64,000 bases of DNA, from contig WAID01000004.1 in the NCBI GenBank assembly GCA_016584495.1, positions 1,488,001 through 1,552,000 on the forward strand, written 5' to 3'. The notes under the pieces are model-generated. The model did not search any database and was not told the DNA's origin. It saw only the letters and a program-made list of their open reading frames with translations. Each line of letters opens with the position of its first letter. Position 1 is the first letter of the stretch. The DNA is from Celoporthe dispersa. Its lineage: Eukaryota; Ascomycota; Sordariomycetes; Diaporthales; Cryphonectriaceae. This document shows, one piece after another, positions 32,129-43,506 of the stretch. The position numbers and the translations under genes were made by a program.

Positions 32129-33783
32129 CAAGAGGGAAGAATGCTGGTGGCGGTATCGCGAGCTGCCGCAGACAGGCAGGCAGGCAGGCAGGCCTCCGTA
32201 GCTAGCCTGTCAGGGCTGCCTCCCAACAGTGCGAAGCTAATCGATATCGCCGGCGCCAGGGCGGTGGTGCTTACGGAACTGAGTCGCGATGGGCAGGTGG
32301 TCGGTGCTCTTGCCGATGCGCGGCTGGTAAGGGTATAAAGCATGAGAATGATCGTCTTCCTTACCATCCATGTCGATGTCCATAGCCATGTTCTTTTGGT
32401 AGCTGACGTCCTGGTGGCGGCGCTTAACCCCCACGAAGAGCCAGCGCATCCCGCGGCCGAATGCTTTGGCGACGTCCCAGAAGTTGAACGAGTCTATCAG
32501 CGCCCTCCCGACCCCGAGAGGCGGCTGCGGCGTATTCTCCTGTGGTTCTCGTGCGTCCGGACACGGCTTGGGGTAGAACACGACCGGCGCACCCTGGCGG
32601 TAAGGCTGCCAGGGATAAGCGTAGATGTGCAGGATGGAAAAGACGAACATCTCGACAGAGAGCATCAGCGCGGGTATGCCGGTGGAGATGTCGGGGTACT
32701 GGAGCTTGGAGGTGGAGTGGAGGATGGTGAGCCACGACGACGAGGCAATGGAGATGATCACGGACTGCCAGAAGCTGAGGAAGATGACCAGCTTGATGGA
32801 GAGCACCTTGAGGAAGGGCTTATGGTAGGCCAGCTGCTGCTTGAATTGGACGTAGTACTGGATGATGCAGTACATGGCAATGGCGACGGCAACACACTCG
32901 ACAGCGAGGACCTGTTGCGGCATTCATAATCAGTATCGCTATCGCAAGGGAAAGAGTCTCTTTCCCGGTGGCTATGGGGTCGTCTCCTCCTTACCCAGAT
33001 GTGAGCGAACAGGGGACTAAGCGAGCTTTCACAGTACTTCTTAAAGTGCTGGGTCACAACGGCAATGATGGTCATGATGACCCGGATGAAGCAGTAGTGG
33101 TAGACACCGATGTAGATGATGTTGAACCACGTCAAGCCGCTCTTGGGGGTGCGCCATGGTCCCCTGTCTCCTCCGCACATGGCCTTGAACCAGTTCAACG
33201 GCAGCACCCAGGGCTGTATCGGCGACAGTTGCCTGAAGAACTGCTTCTGCTCGTGCAGATCTGGTGCCACATATTGGCACATGAGGCTGAAGAAGGCGGC
33301 GATGGCGAACGCCTCGTAGCAGTCTGAAATGACCGAGTAGTAGACGGCATGGTGGTAGAAGAAGAGCTGAAGAAAGTTGGAGGCTGCGTATATGGGTATC
33401 ATAAAGAGGATGCGGATGATGCTGATTGTCACCTTGGGTCAGTACATGCAGAAGAGGACACAAATGAGCCAGCCCAGTCCCCGCCGGGATATGATCCGCC
33501 CAGAACTCACTTTCTCTGCTCTGCTGGCTTGGTATAATGAGCAGCATGCATATAGATCAAGAAGAAGCTGAGCATAAAGGATCCCAGCCCCGCGGCGGCC
33601 GAGATGAGTATGGCCAATTGATGGAACGTCAGGGTATTGTCCTTAAATAACGGTTGTTCCGAGACTGCCAGTGACGCAAATCAGCTGTGTGAACAATTCA
33701 AACAAGACAGACCTCCGCGACCGCCGCCGCGATGACTTACTCTTCTGCGTCTCCGCCGTCGTATTGCAGACGCTCCACTGCAT
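31535..33783 (-). CDS. OSTalpha/TMEM184 (DUF300) family seven-helix membrane protein
   Basis: Five exons on the minus strand: 33783-33741, 33664-33511, about 33433-32995, 32911-32275 and 32085-31535, about 607 residues. Exon 1 gives MQWSVCNTTAETQK. Membrane segments include LAILISAAAGLGSFMLSFFL, IIRILFMIPIYAASNFLQLF, ISDCYEAFAIAAFFSLM and VLSIKLVIFLSFWQSVIISI. The motifs IPIYA, DCYEAFAIAAFF and LKVLSIKLVIFLSFWQ are typical of this family, which includes yeast vacuolar Hfl1 (an Atg8-binding protein) and animal organic solute transporter alpha and TMEM184 proteins. The last exon encodes a cytosolic tail rich in Ser, Pro and Gln. The exon 2/exon 3 junction is one base out of phase at about 33433, consistent with a missing G. 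Intron 4 (32274-32086) carries two microsatellites. Its role is probably vacuolar or endosomal membrane function; the substrate is unknown. Confidence 0.82.
32095..32124. repeat. GA microsatellite in intron 4 of the TMEM184-like gene
   Basis: About 15 GA units next to the 3' splice site of intron 4. On the coding strand it is a CT tract, so it doubles as an extended polypyrimidine tract. Confidence 0.8.
32173..32192. repeat. CAGG tetranucleotide repeat
   Basis: Five CAGG units inside intron 4 of the TMEM184-like gene. Confidence 0.8.
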
Positions 33784-33918
33784 CTTGGGCAGTCGTGACT
33801 GCGGAAGCAGTCGTCTCCACGTGGGTTGCTCTCGACCGTGTGCGCGCCTCTAGCCAGAGACTCGGGGCGCAGGTCTGGCGTACGCGCAGACAGTCAATCG
33901 GTCGCCTTTGTTTTCTGG

Positions 33919-33965
<47 letters not shown>

Positions 33966-33967
33966 TG
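33919..33967. repeat. TG microsatellite
   Basis: About 20 TG units with two imperfections, within 200 bases upstream of the TMEM184-like start codon. Potential to form Z-DNA is inference. Confidence 0.85.
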
Positions 33968-35561
33968 CCTGTCTCCAGCGTCCCGGTTCCCTCTTTCTCT
34001 CTCTCGTGCCTCCTGTTTCCAAAAATAGAACCCAAGCTCTTTTTGAAGTTCGGTCGTATTCACCCCTGGGGATCGTGGGCTGGTTTTACTTTTCCCTATT
34101 TGACCAGCAAATGTTCGAGATGCGTCTTTCCAACTTTCGGTAGAGCAGGTGAGCGACTCCAGCCCATTGGATGCGCGTGCGAGGGAGAGAGCTTGTCACG
34201 GCGGACGTCGAGTCGACTTGGTCCGTGTCGAGCCGTCGAAGCGGGCGGGTGAAAGTGGTGCTGAGAGAGAGAGAGGCTGTGTAGTGTCGTATGCAGGAGA
34301 TGAGCCGTGTGAGTGTCCCGACAGGGAGGAGATGGCGACAGACGAAAGGGACCAGAAGCTGGTTTGGGAGGTCGGAGGGGCGGGCGCTCGCTCGGTTATC
34401 TTTTGGCCAGTCGATCGAGACAGGTAAAGCAGGTCAAGGTCGGTCGGTCGTGGTGATGCGAGTTGTTGGCTCTAGTAAGCGGAGCCGCGATGCGAGACGG
34501 ATTACGGTTGGCCTTGTTTCGACCGCAGCGGCCGGTATGGTCAGCACTATCTCATCTGGCGCCTGGCAACAAGACCCGCTCGCAAGTCGGACAAGGAAAG
34601 AAGAGGGCGCAGTGTGTAAGAAGCTTAGGTAGTGGCGTTAGGATGGCAGTCGGGCAGGTTGGGCAGCGGATGAGGAGGGAAAAAAGTGTACCGTACATTC
34701 ACTACCGCGTGTGGTGGTCAGTGGCGGTACGTGCTGGCGTACAGGGGTCACAGCAGCTGAGGAGGTACAGCAGGCACACTGCAGCAGGTACGGGGGCTGG
34801 CGGAGGTTAGTGAGCTGGTAAGGGGTGTGTGTGACTGTGTGTGTGGCTGCGCAAGGATAGGATAGGTAGGAGGGACGAAGGAGATCCGCGACGAGAGGAG
34901 GGCTCCAACCAGAAACACTCGCCCAGAGAGGGCCCCTCTTCGCTCGAGAGGGTCCTTGTGTGGTTCGCCAGTGTCTCCTCCCGCTGTCTGTGCAGATCTT
35001 GGAGCAGGGCCGTTGATGAGGACTGCGGTGTCAAGGGCTCGGTTGGCGCCATACTCTTACGCCAAGACAATGCCACCCCTGGTCTCTGGCCCGCAGCGTC
35101 ACTGGTCAAGTCGCAGAGATCCTTTCTTTTTTCCCCTTCTTTCTTCTTCTTCTTTCTTTCTTTCTCTTTTTTCTTCATTTTTTCAGGGTCTCCTCGAGCG
35201 TCAAGCGTCCCCTTGGCACCAAAAAAAGGTCCAGCATGTCTTCCCGAGGCCAGGACCGCTCACAGCCCATAGCGTTGGAGGCTGAGCTGCACGCTTCGTC
35301 TCGTCTCGAGAGATGAGAGAAATCTTAGCAGGCTCTTTTCTCCGTTCCCGCTCCCTGCTGCTACCATAGCATGTACGAAGCCTGCAAGGTTACCAACGGC
35401 CTGGTTTTAATTCCGAGTGGGGAACGGTGTGAATGACCCTTGCCAAATCTCGATAACTTGTGTAGCTGACTGTCGTCGTTGGCATTAAAACTTAAGTTAT
35501 CTCTTCGCCTTCCTGACATGTTTTCCCCACAACAGACAGGAAGCAAACAGGAATAGGTAGA

Positions 35562-35694
35562 TCTTGTGTCTGTGTCTGTGTGTGTGTGTGTACGTGTGAG
35601 TGTGGGTGAGTATATTATTATATGAATGTGTGCGTATGCGTGAGAGTGTGAGAACAGTGTGAATCATAACCACACACACACACACACACACACA
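35562..35694. repeat. inverted TG ... CA microsatellite pair
   Basis: A TG/TGTC-rich tract at about 35562-35600 is followed by a CA tract at 35670-35694. The two are complementary in inverted orientation and flank a spacer of about 70 bases, so a transcript could form a hairpin. Confidence 0.65.
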
Positions 35695-36692
35695 GACTTC
35701 GGCCCTTCTTCATCCTGCTTGTCATGCACCACTTTCCCAACTACCGCAGAAGCCCCGGCCCCTCTCCCCGGCCAGAGGAGTTGCCTGCTCCGCCTTCCGA
35801 CGCATATGGCCATCACAGCACATTCCTACCACCGATCCTGAACAGCGCATCCATGAATCCTTCGACTTGATCACCTGTCACCTGCCGCTGCCATGCCATC
35901 ATCATCAAAAATGGACGCTGCCTAATGTTACGGCCTGGTTCAATCCTGCCTGGGCCATGGACTGGGCTGATATGTTCTGCGCTGAACTTGCAAGAACAAA
36001 CGGAAGGAGGAAAAAAAAAAGTAAGGAAAGTTGCGATCGACATATGATGTAGGCGCAGGGTGACCGATATGACCACCGCCCGGCCCGCCCCTGGTTGGCC
36101 ACCAAATCGGCGGGCTGGTCGGAGACATCAGACCGCACTCTAATACTCTCGCTGCATGAAACCGTATCTTCTTATTAGGCAGCGGACAAATACTATGCGT
36201 CGGGAGGCCTGACGTCACGTCAAAGGCACATCCACGCGGCCACGGCGTCACCAATCTGAGGACTTTTCGACTTTGCAGCTCGACCTTTTGTCGTGTATCA
36301 CGGCACGGGCGAGATCGACACCTCCAGAGTCTGTCTGGACTGCTCAAGACACGTCGTCGTCGTCACAGTCTCGCCGGACAGCGCACTGGTGCAGAGGGTC
36401 TCATACCGCCCATGTTGACTGACGATGGCTATGCAGATAAGGAGGGCTGCAAAACTGAACCGTCGAGCAGTTGCGATTCCGTGCTGGACCCGTGCTCTAG
36501 AACGAGCTGGCAGCTAATTCCTCGGAGACCCTCTATGAGGGGGACAAGTCCGCCGTGGATCATCGGTCGGTGAGAGTAGGTGGGAGTAGGTGAGCCTATA
36601 CCGTAGCCAAGCTCTGGGGGGCTCGCAAAGGCCATGGCTCAAGTATGACACCAGGCGCCCCCACGTATCGTGAGCTCCGCTGTACGACAGTC

Positions 36693-38195
36693 TCAGCCGA
36701 AGCGCCTGCCCATTAGCAGCTCGTAGTAAGCCTGCTGGTCCTGTTCGCTCCCAAGCATGGGATCTTGTTGCACGGGAGGCTGTTCTATTGGCTCTGGGTT
36801 GAAACTCATGTCGAGGAAGTCCTCTAGTGTTTCATTCGGTGCGAAGCCCAAAGAACCGAGGGTTTGAGAGATACCAAGAGACCTTGCACCTCGTCAGTCT
36901 TTCTTCGTAGGTGATGCAAGAAACAATGAAGGAAAAAAAAAGGAAGGAAAAAAAAAGGAGGGGGTGGGGGTGGTGGAGGGAAAAGCATTGACGTACGATC
37001 TGGCTGCATCTTTAGCTAAAATATCAGAGAAGGATATAGACTCTTGTCTGGGCTTGCTTCGGGTGGACATGCTGGACTGTCTGGGCCTACCACCGCCGTC
37101 TTGCGAGGAGGGCGACGGGGTCGGCACATAGCCAAAGGCAGTGCCGTCAGGTTTGGGCATAGGCAGGCCATCGGAAAGCGGCGGCTGGGCGAGTTGTGGC
37201 AGTACAGGCGGTCGGGGCGGTGATATGATGGTATTCTGTGCGGGGGCGAGGGGCTCAGGGTCTGGGGCGAAGGGCTGCTGTTGCATCGACATGGAAGGGG
37301 GAGGCCTGGGGGATGGATGCAGGAGCCGGCCCATCCGGAGTGACACTGGACTTGTCGGCTGCTTGTGTCTCGTCGGGGAAGAAGGTCTTGAATACACCGC
37401 TCTGCTGCCAGGCCTGTATGAAGAACTCCTGCTGGGCCGGGTCCTTGATGGCCTTGACGAGCCTCCTCCCCTCTGGCTGGCGCAGGTAGCCCTCGACAAC
37501 AGGGCCCAGGCTGGGGATGAGGTTGAGAGCGGCGCCCCACGCAGCTGCACTCTCACGGAGGGTATGCAGGGCACTGCGGTAGCCCTGGGCGGGACCTCGC
37601 TTCTTCTGCGGTCTCAGGTAGAGACAGGACTTGTTGTGCCTCTCACAGTAGCCACAGCGTGGCTTGGCATTATCGCAGGGCTGGTGGTTCACATGACAGA
37701 AATCGCAGCTGGGAAAAAAAAGAGAAGAAACGATGTCAGCCAGAACCAGGTGGTCTTTTTTTTTTTTTTTTTGGGTTCCCTCCCGAACGTGCTCAGGAGG
37801 AACGGGCCTCAGTGGGTTTGTGGGTATGGGTGGGCTCGTGAATGAGTGTTGGGAGGATGAGGATGAGTAGGGAGATGAGCATGGGGTAACGCCGGTGAGG
37901 GCGGTGGACTGTGAGGCACGCGACCGCTATCACAAGACGCAGCAGCCCATGCAGGACGATGTGGTCTTGATGTAACAACAGCAATACCAATGACGAGACG
38001 GTTGGGGACTGTGACTGACGCTCGAGAGCTCTTCTTCCTCTTGCGAGGGTTGGCGGGGGCGGAAACAGTCCCAGTGACTGAGTCTCCGGCGACCGAGGCG
38101 GCCGTGTCCAGATCTGGTTCCCGGTCGAGGGGTTGGGCGTGGATGGAGGAGTCGACGTTGCCGCCGGTGTCTTTGAGGTCGTCCAGGTCCGACAT
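36693..38195 (-). CDS. Zn2Cys6 transcription factor
   Basis: Three exons on the minus strand: 38195-38020, 37708-36997 and 36882-36693. The first intron is long for this genome (311 nt) and contains a T17 tract. About 358 residues result after removing one extra base in the G5/C5 run at 37308-37312. The DNA-binding domain has the fungal binuclear cluster spacing C60-x2-C63-x6-C70-x6-C77-x2-C80-x6-C87, preceded by basic RKRKKSSRA and followed by KKRGPAQGYRSAL. A conserved-looking helix region follows (WGAALNLIPSLGPVVEGYLR, FFIQAWQQSGVFKTFF), then a Pro/Gln-rich part. The last exon ends in an acidic stretch likely to activate transcription. It is short for a Zn2Cys6 factor and lacks the large fungal-specific middle homology region. 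It is divergent from the quinate repressor gene. Length and sequence do not fit the quinate activator QutA/Qa-1F, so the regulated genes are unknown. Confidence 0.82.
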
Positions 38196-40015
38196 GATAA
38201 CGCGGCTAACCGCTACAGCCTTGGGTGTCTTTGTCTTTATGTTGAGGTGCGGGTATCAGCTTCAGCGTCGGCATTGTCATGCCAGCTCTGGCTTGTGTAT
38301 GTGTGGCTCGAGGCGTTGTGTGAGCGAGTGAGTGGGTGTGTGTTTGTGTGTGTGTTGTGAGGGTGAGCACCCAAAACCTTCGTCTTGGCCGCGAGGGCTC
38401 CCAAAGTCATTACACAGAGAGGATTGAGGTCGGGTGCTGATGTGATGATGGAGACCTTTTGGGGGGGGGGAACACGTTGGAGAAAGCCCACTTTGAATAT
38501 GCGGAGATACTGAACCGGCGAAGCTTTGGCTGGCAGCTTAGCCAAATTAGTGAGCTCTGAGGCCAAGGAGAGGGGGGGTTACCTTGCCTGGGTGCTTCAG
38601 ATTATGCTCTACAGTAGACCCTGTTGGGCAGCTTGGCCCTGGGAGGAGAAGCTGGGGCCCCGTGAGGTGACCTTCAGGGGCTCTTCTGGGTGTGAGTCCC
38701 TGGGGCTGCCCTCAGGCGCCACACCCCCGCCTGTCAAAGCTTCCTCTGCAGGCTCCGTCCACCGGCCGGTAAGGGTGCCCAATTGGAGAGGGGAGGTCTG
38801 AGCAGGAAGGTGGGGTAAAGATCGGGAGGGTGTACTTAGTACCAGAGTACCTGGAGAAGACCAATCCAAAGAGGGTGCCAAATTTATCACCGGGGATTCC
38901 CACCCGCAACAAGCCTGTCGAGATCAGATCAGGGTAGGATCACTAACCCCAGCAAGAAATGGATGGGTTATAGTTGGTGTGAATGGTGTAGTGTTGATGA
39001 GGAGGAAAACCCTCTGGTCGGGCCACTATGTACTATGTACTTGCCCTGGCAACCCCCCCCCCCTTCCCTTTGAATATACTATAGGCCCTATATTGCTTGC
39101 TCCTGCTTGCTCGAAAGATCAGACCAGTGCTGGGTTGCAGTTTTGGGCAGGGACTGATGGAACTGCCGAGGCTCTGACTACCCTGTAGAGCATAGCATGT
39201 GCGCTGTAGGTACGTAGGGATGCTCCTGCTGTGTTCTGTGGCCCTATTCTGTAGAGCTACCATTAGTCACTAACAAGAGATGCTGGCTTTGTATATGGTA
39301 TAGTGTTAGTGGTCCTGGCGGTCCGCCTGCACCTGCTGCAAGTCATATAGCATTAAACATCCCGGAGCCTCTCTTCCCGCCCTCACCTCATTATCAATTA
39401 TCCTTCTTGGCAATGTCGACACAACCAGCTCACATCATAACCTTGACCAGCCCCGACCAGCTCGCCTTTTTTGTTCTTCCTCAGCGCAGCATAAGCACTC
39501 TTCATCTGAGGAAATAAAGCCTGTGATCTTAGGTAACAAGTTCAGACAGTCCGATCTCACTCACAGCGAGCCTCTGATCCGTCAGAGTCGGGCCTTTGAG
39601 TCGCCCCCCCAACACTTGAGAGGGAAGATATCTTTTCCGCCGCCAAGTCCAATTCCTGATTAGTGACCCCCAAGTACCGACAGCTGCGCACCACATTACA
39701 TCTGCCACCCATCTTCCTCTCGCCGTCTGTGTCTGCCGGTGGACGGAACTCCGAACCTGACAAAGCTTTCTATCCATCGCTCGTCTTCGGGTTGCCGCTG
39801 GGCCATCTACAACCTCCTGGGAAGACAAGACGGGCCTCGTTCAGCCCTGCCCCAGGACCCTTTCTTCGCCCCCCTCTCGCAACGAAATAAGATAAAAATA
39901 AAATACCAAAACCAAAGAACAAGGAAAAACCACCACCACCACCATCACCACCATCATCATCTCACACCACGGCCGGCGGCTCCTCTAACCCGCGGAATGT
40001 CCAGGGCACGACGAC
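38196..40015. other. shared 1.8 kb divergent promoter, Zn2Cys6 factor (-) and quinate repressor (+)
   Basis: No gene is seen. It has a G9 run near 38461-38469, a C10 run near 39054-39063 and a CAC/CAT trinucleotide tract at 39931-39960 in the leader of the repressor gene. I looked for the quinate-activator type palindrome (GGRTAA...TTAYCC) and saw no clear copy. Confidence 0.45.
39931..39960 (+). repeat. CAC/CAT trinucleotide tract in leader
   Basis: Imperfect CAC and CAT repeats about 55 bases before the start codon of the quinate repressor gene, probably in its 5' leader. Confidence 0.7.
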
Positions 40016-42544
40016 ATGGCCGTCGAAGATGCCAAGATCACCACTCCGCTGAATGAGCGCCTCTTTAACCCAGACGCCTCTGTCGTCCTCGTCGGCTGCC
40101 GTGGCGCTGGGAAGCGCTCTCTGGGTTTCATAGGCGCCCTCCACCTGCGCCGTCGCCTCATCACTGAGGACTACTATTTCCAGCAGGCCACCGGCTACAC
40201 GCGCCTGGCCTTTCTCAGCAAGCATGGCAAGCATGAGTTCAACCGTCGCAATGACGAGGTCTTCAAGCGCATGCTTGACGAGCACCGCCACAAGTGCATC
40301 ATCGAGTGCGGCATGAGCAGCTTCTCCGAGGAGGCCCAGGAGGCCTTGCGTCAGTTCTCGGAGACCAACCCCGTCATCTACATCCACCGGGAGAGGGACG
40401 AAGTCCTGCGCATACTCGAGTCTGCGGATGGAGAGCGCATCCTCCGCGCAGACCAGAAGCACAGGCTGTGCTCCAACCTCGAGTATTACAACCTTTTCGA
40501 TTCGTCCAAATCGAAGGCCGCCCTGTCCCACGATGGATCTACTACTGGCGAGTGGGACACCCAGATGGCAGCTCCGTCCAGCCTGCTGGACGCCAAGCAG
40601 GACTTCACCCGGTTCATCGATTTCGTCACAGGCCAGGGGCTGAGGAAGTTATTCCTCGAGAGCCCTTTTGCGGTGAGGGCTATCCCGCCCGAGTTCAGGC
40701 AGTACTCGTATGCCCTCCGGTTACGGCTGTCATATCTTGTCCACATGGACCTGGAATGGGAAGAATTCGAGGCGAGGGGCGACTGCGTGGAGCTCATCAT
40801 TGACCACTGGCCGGAGAACATGGTGGACCAGATTACCAGGTTTGTGGCGCTGATTCGGAGGAAGATGGCTGTCCCTATCGTCTACCACGTCGAGGAAAAC
40901 CCCAGAGAAGAACGGCGCCGCCCCGCAGACGAGAAGACCAAGATGGACACGGAGCTCCTCGAGCTTGGTCTCCGGCTCGGCGTGGACTACCTGAGTCTGG
41001 ATCTGCAGCGCAAAGACCTCCCCATAGAGAGGATTCTCGGCCACAAGGGTCGATCCAAGATCATGGGCAACTACTGGAACATCGGCCTGATGACCACTCC
41101 CTGGTCAGACGACAGCCACCTTCGAGACTATCAGCAGGCCAAGGCCCTCGGCTGCGACCTCGTCCGCATGGTCCGCTTCTGTTCTGGCGACAGCACCCTA
41201 GAGATGCTCACAGATTTTCGAGACAAGATAGCCGCCTCAGTACCCAACCCGAGGCCACCCCTTGTGGCATACGACTTCTCCGTCCTGGGGGTCAGGAATC
41301 CCGTGCAATCCCGGATCTTCAGCCCTGTCAAGCATCCGGACATGGAGAACGAGCGCGACCACCTGGCGACCGTCTGCACGGCAGCAAGCTGCTTTGATGC
41401 GCTGTTCCGCAAGTTCGAGCTGCAGCCTCTGCAGTTCTACACGCTGGGCGCCGACGTCTCCTACTCGCTCTCCCCCTGTATGCACCACACTGCCTACGAA
41501 TACACAGGCATGCCACACAACTTTGCCGCCGAGCCATGCTCCACGCTGGAGGACCTGAACTCGATCTGCAGCAACGCCTCGTTCGGCGGAGCGTCGCTGA
41601 CGGCTCCCTTCAAGGTGGCCATCGTGCCATTCCTGAAGCTGAAGAGCTACCACGCCGCAGTCATCGGGGCCGTCAATGTCCTGCTTCCCCTGCGAGGCAA
41701 GACAAACTACATTCTTGACCACGCCGTCTCGCGCAATAAAGCTGGTCCCACGAACGAGTTCTACGGCGACAATACCGACTGGTCGTCCATCTTCACCTGT
41801 CTGCAGAGGAGCATGAGCCCACGGAATTTTGTGCGGGCGTCCAAGACGACAGGGCTTGTCATTGGCGCCGGGGGACAGGCAAGAGCCGCCATCTACGCAC
41901 TGATCCAGCTCGGCTGCCGCAATATCTTCATCTTCAACCGCACGATCTCCAACGCCCAGGTCGTGGCCGATCATTTCAACAACTGGGCGCACAAGCAAGG
42001 GATGACGCCTGGCAAAGGCGGGCTCAAGCAGATCTGCCACGTCTTGGCGTCCATCTCCGAGCCCTGGCCACAGGGGTATGAGCAGCCGACCATGATCATA
42101 TCGTGTGTGCCGGCCACAGGTGTGGAGGGGAGGCCACCGGCGGATTTCGAGATGCCTATGCACTGGCTCGGTAGCCCTACTGGAGGGGTGGTGCTTGAGG
42201 TCAGTCACGCACTTGTCATTCCTTTTGGTCTCATCTGCTGTGGGGGGGGGCCCGAGAAAAAGGACGCGAAAAAGACGAAATCTCATGAACAAGACTGACA
42301 CCGATTGCAGTTGGCCTATGAACCGCTCATTACACCTCTTGTTGCCCAGATGCAAGTCTATAGGGACACGAGGAACCCATCCTGGGCTGTGGTCGACGGG
42401 CTCGAGAACGTGAGCGAGATGGCCATCGAGGCATTCGAGCTCATGACAGGACGGCTGGCGCCCAAGAGGCTCATGAAAGAGGCGTGCAGGAAGACGTGGG
42501 AGCAGCAGAGAAGAGAGCTGTCCTCCATGTCTGAGACGGCATGA
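40016..42544 (+). CDS. qutR: quinate repressor (QutR / Qa-1S type, AROM-derived)
   Basis: Two exons, 40016-42199 and 42311-42544, joined in phase 0 by a 111-nt intron; 805 residues. The order matches the last three domains of the pentafunctional AROM protein. First is a shikimate-kinase-like domain (P-loop GCRGAGKRS, G27 to S35, K33). Next is a type I dehydroquinase-like domain (about 230-465), in which the family's catalytic Lys is Arg (DLVRMVRF) and the His region is replaced (GNYWNIGLM). Last is a shikimate-dehydrogenase-like domain (about 470-805; SYSLSPCMHH, LTAPFK with K533, NTDW with D588, and GAGGQARAAIYAL for NADP). This arrangement is diagnostic of the Aspergillus QutR and Neurospora Qa-1S repressors. 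These bind the activator and block quinate catabolism genes until quinate or shikimate is present. No quinate dehydrogenase, dehydroquinase, dehydroshikimate dehydratase or permease gene lies nearby. Confidence 0.9.
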
Positions 42545-43506
42545 AGACTGTTTGTTCATGCCTCGAACATTACATTCGCCGGGCGCGAAACCAAGAAAAA
42601 GGGAGAAGGGACGGCCCAGAAATGATCTGACCGCCTTTCCCTCGATGTTCACAATGCCATACACATATGGGATTATTTCTGTGAATTTTTTTTTAGGGGG
42701 GGTGCAACTGTCTCAAAAGCACAACGTGATGGTTCGTGTGCTGCCATAAGCTTTTGATCCTCCCAGTAGAGACGACTCCTGGGTGAGCCCGGCACCGGAT
42801 CCTAAAGGACTATAATCCAGGCGTCGCCCCTCATGTTGCTCCGGTCTGACAGCAAACCTGCAAATGCTCTGCTATCAGTCCTTTCTAACCCCGTACGGCT
42901 AGAAAAACGCCAGGAGCCAGAAGGATAGCGCTGCACCGCCAGAAGGCCAAGCAGGCCCTGTCAGAGTCAGATCATTTAGCACGTACATACACACTTACAG
43001 CAGCGCATGTGCTGCAGCAGCAGGTTTAAGGTGCTGACGAGCTGAGCTGCGCCACCCCCAACATGCGTTCTTACGCGGGAGGAGGGGAGGCATCCCATCT
43101 TGTCTCTCTCTCTCATAGGGCGGAGCTGCTTCTTCGTTACGCGACTCTCCTCTCGAAGGTACCGATCGCATGCTCAACCTTACTTACTAGCAAGCAGCAG
43201 TGGCTTTAAGATTCGAGGCTTGAAGACATCTCCAGTACCGCAGCAGAGTCATACTACAGACGACCACACTGGCATTGTGAAATCTCCAGGATTTATCCTG
43301 ATACTGAGCTCCCGTCCACCTGGTTATTTGTTTCCTCTGCCCACTGTGGACCTGGCCAGACCAACAAACTGCGGACCGACGAGTCACCGCCAACGCACGT
43401 CGGCCTCGTCCACATATCAACAGGCTTTCGACACCAGCTCTTGCTTCCAAGCGCCGCGGAGGAGAGTCTCTGTCGAGCCAAAGTAGTGTCTCCTGGCGCA
43501 CAGAAA
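42545..43506. other. intergenic, about 1 kb
   Basis: Lies between two plus-strand genes. A T-run at 42687-42694 follows the repressor gene. No gene is seen. Confidence 0.45.

Larger units (their letters stand above)
33784..36692. other. gene-poor stretch of about 2.9 kb
   Basis: No conserved protein was readable on either strand. The left part is the promoter of the TMEM184-like gene, with a TG microsatellite. A GA-rich, T-rich region lies at 35120-35180, and an inverted TG/CA pair at 35562-35694. Several short open frames lack codon-level support. Confidence 0.45.

Noticed and set aside
34149..35285. Chain of plus-strand open frames
   Set aside because: Arg/Gly/Ser-rich with no motif, no consistent codon bias and no acceptable splice joins.
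40016..42544. Full pentafunctional AROM protein
   Set aside because: Dehydroquinate synthase and EPSP synthase domains are absent, and dehydroquinase residues are replaced; the repressor assignment fits better.
41237..42664. Long antisense open frame (475 codons) opposite the quinate repressor
   Set aside because: It is the shadow of a GC-rich coding strand: composition is odd, no motif is recognisable, and the plus strand has clear domain matches.
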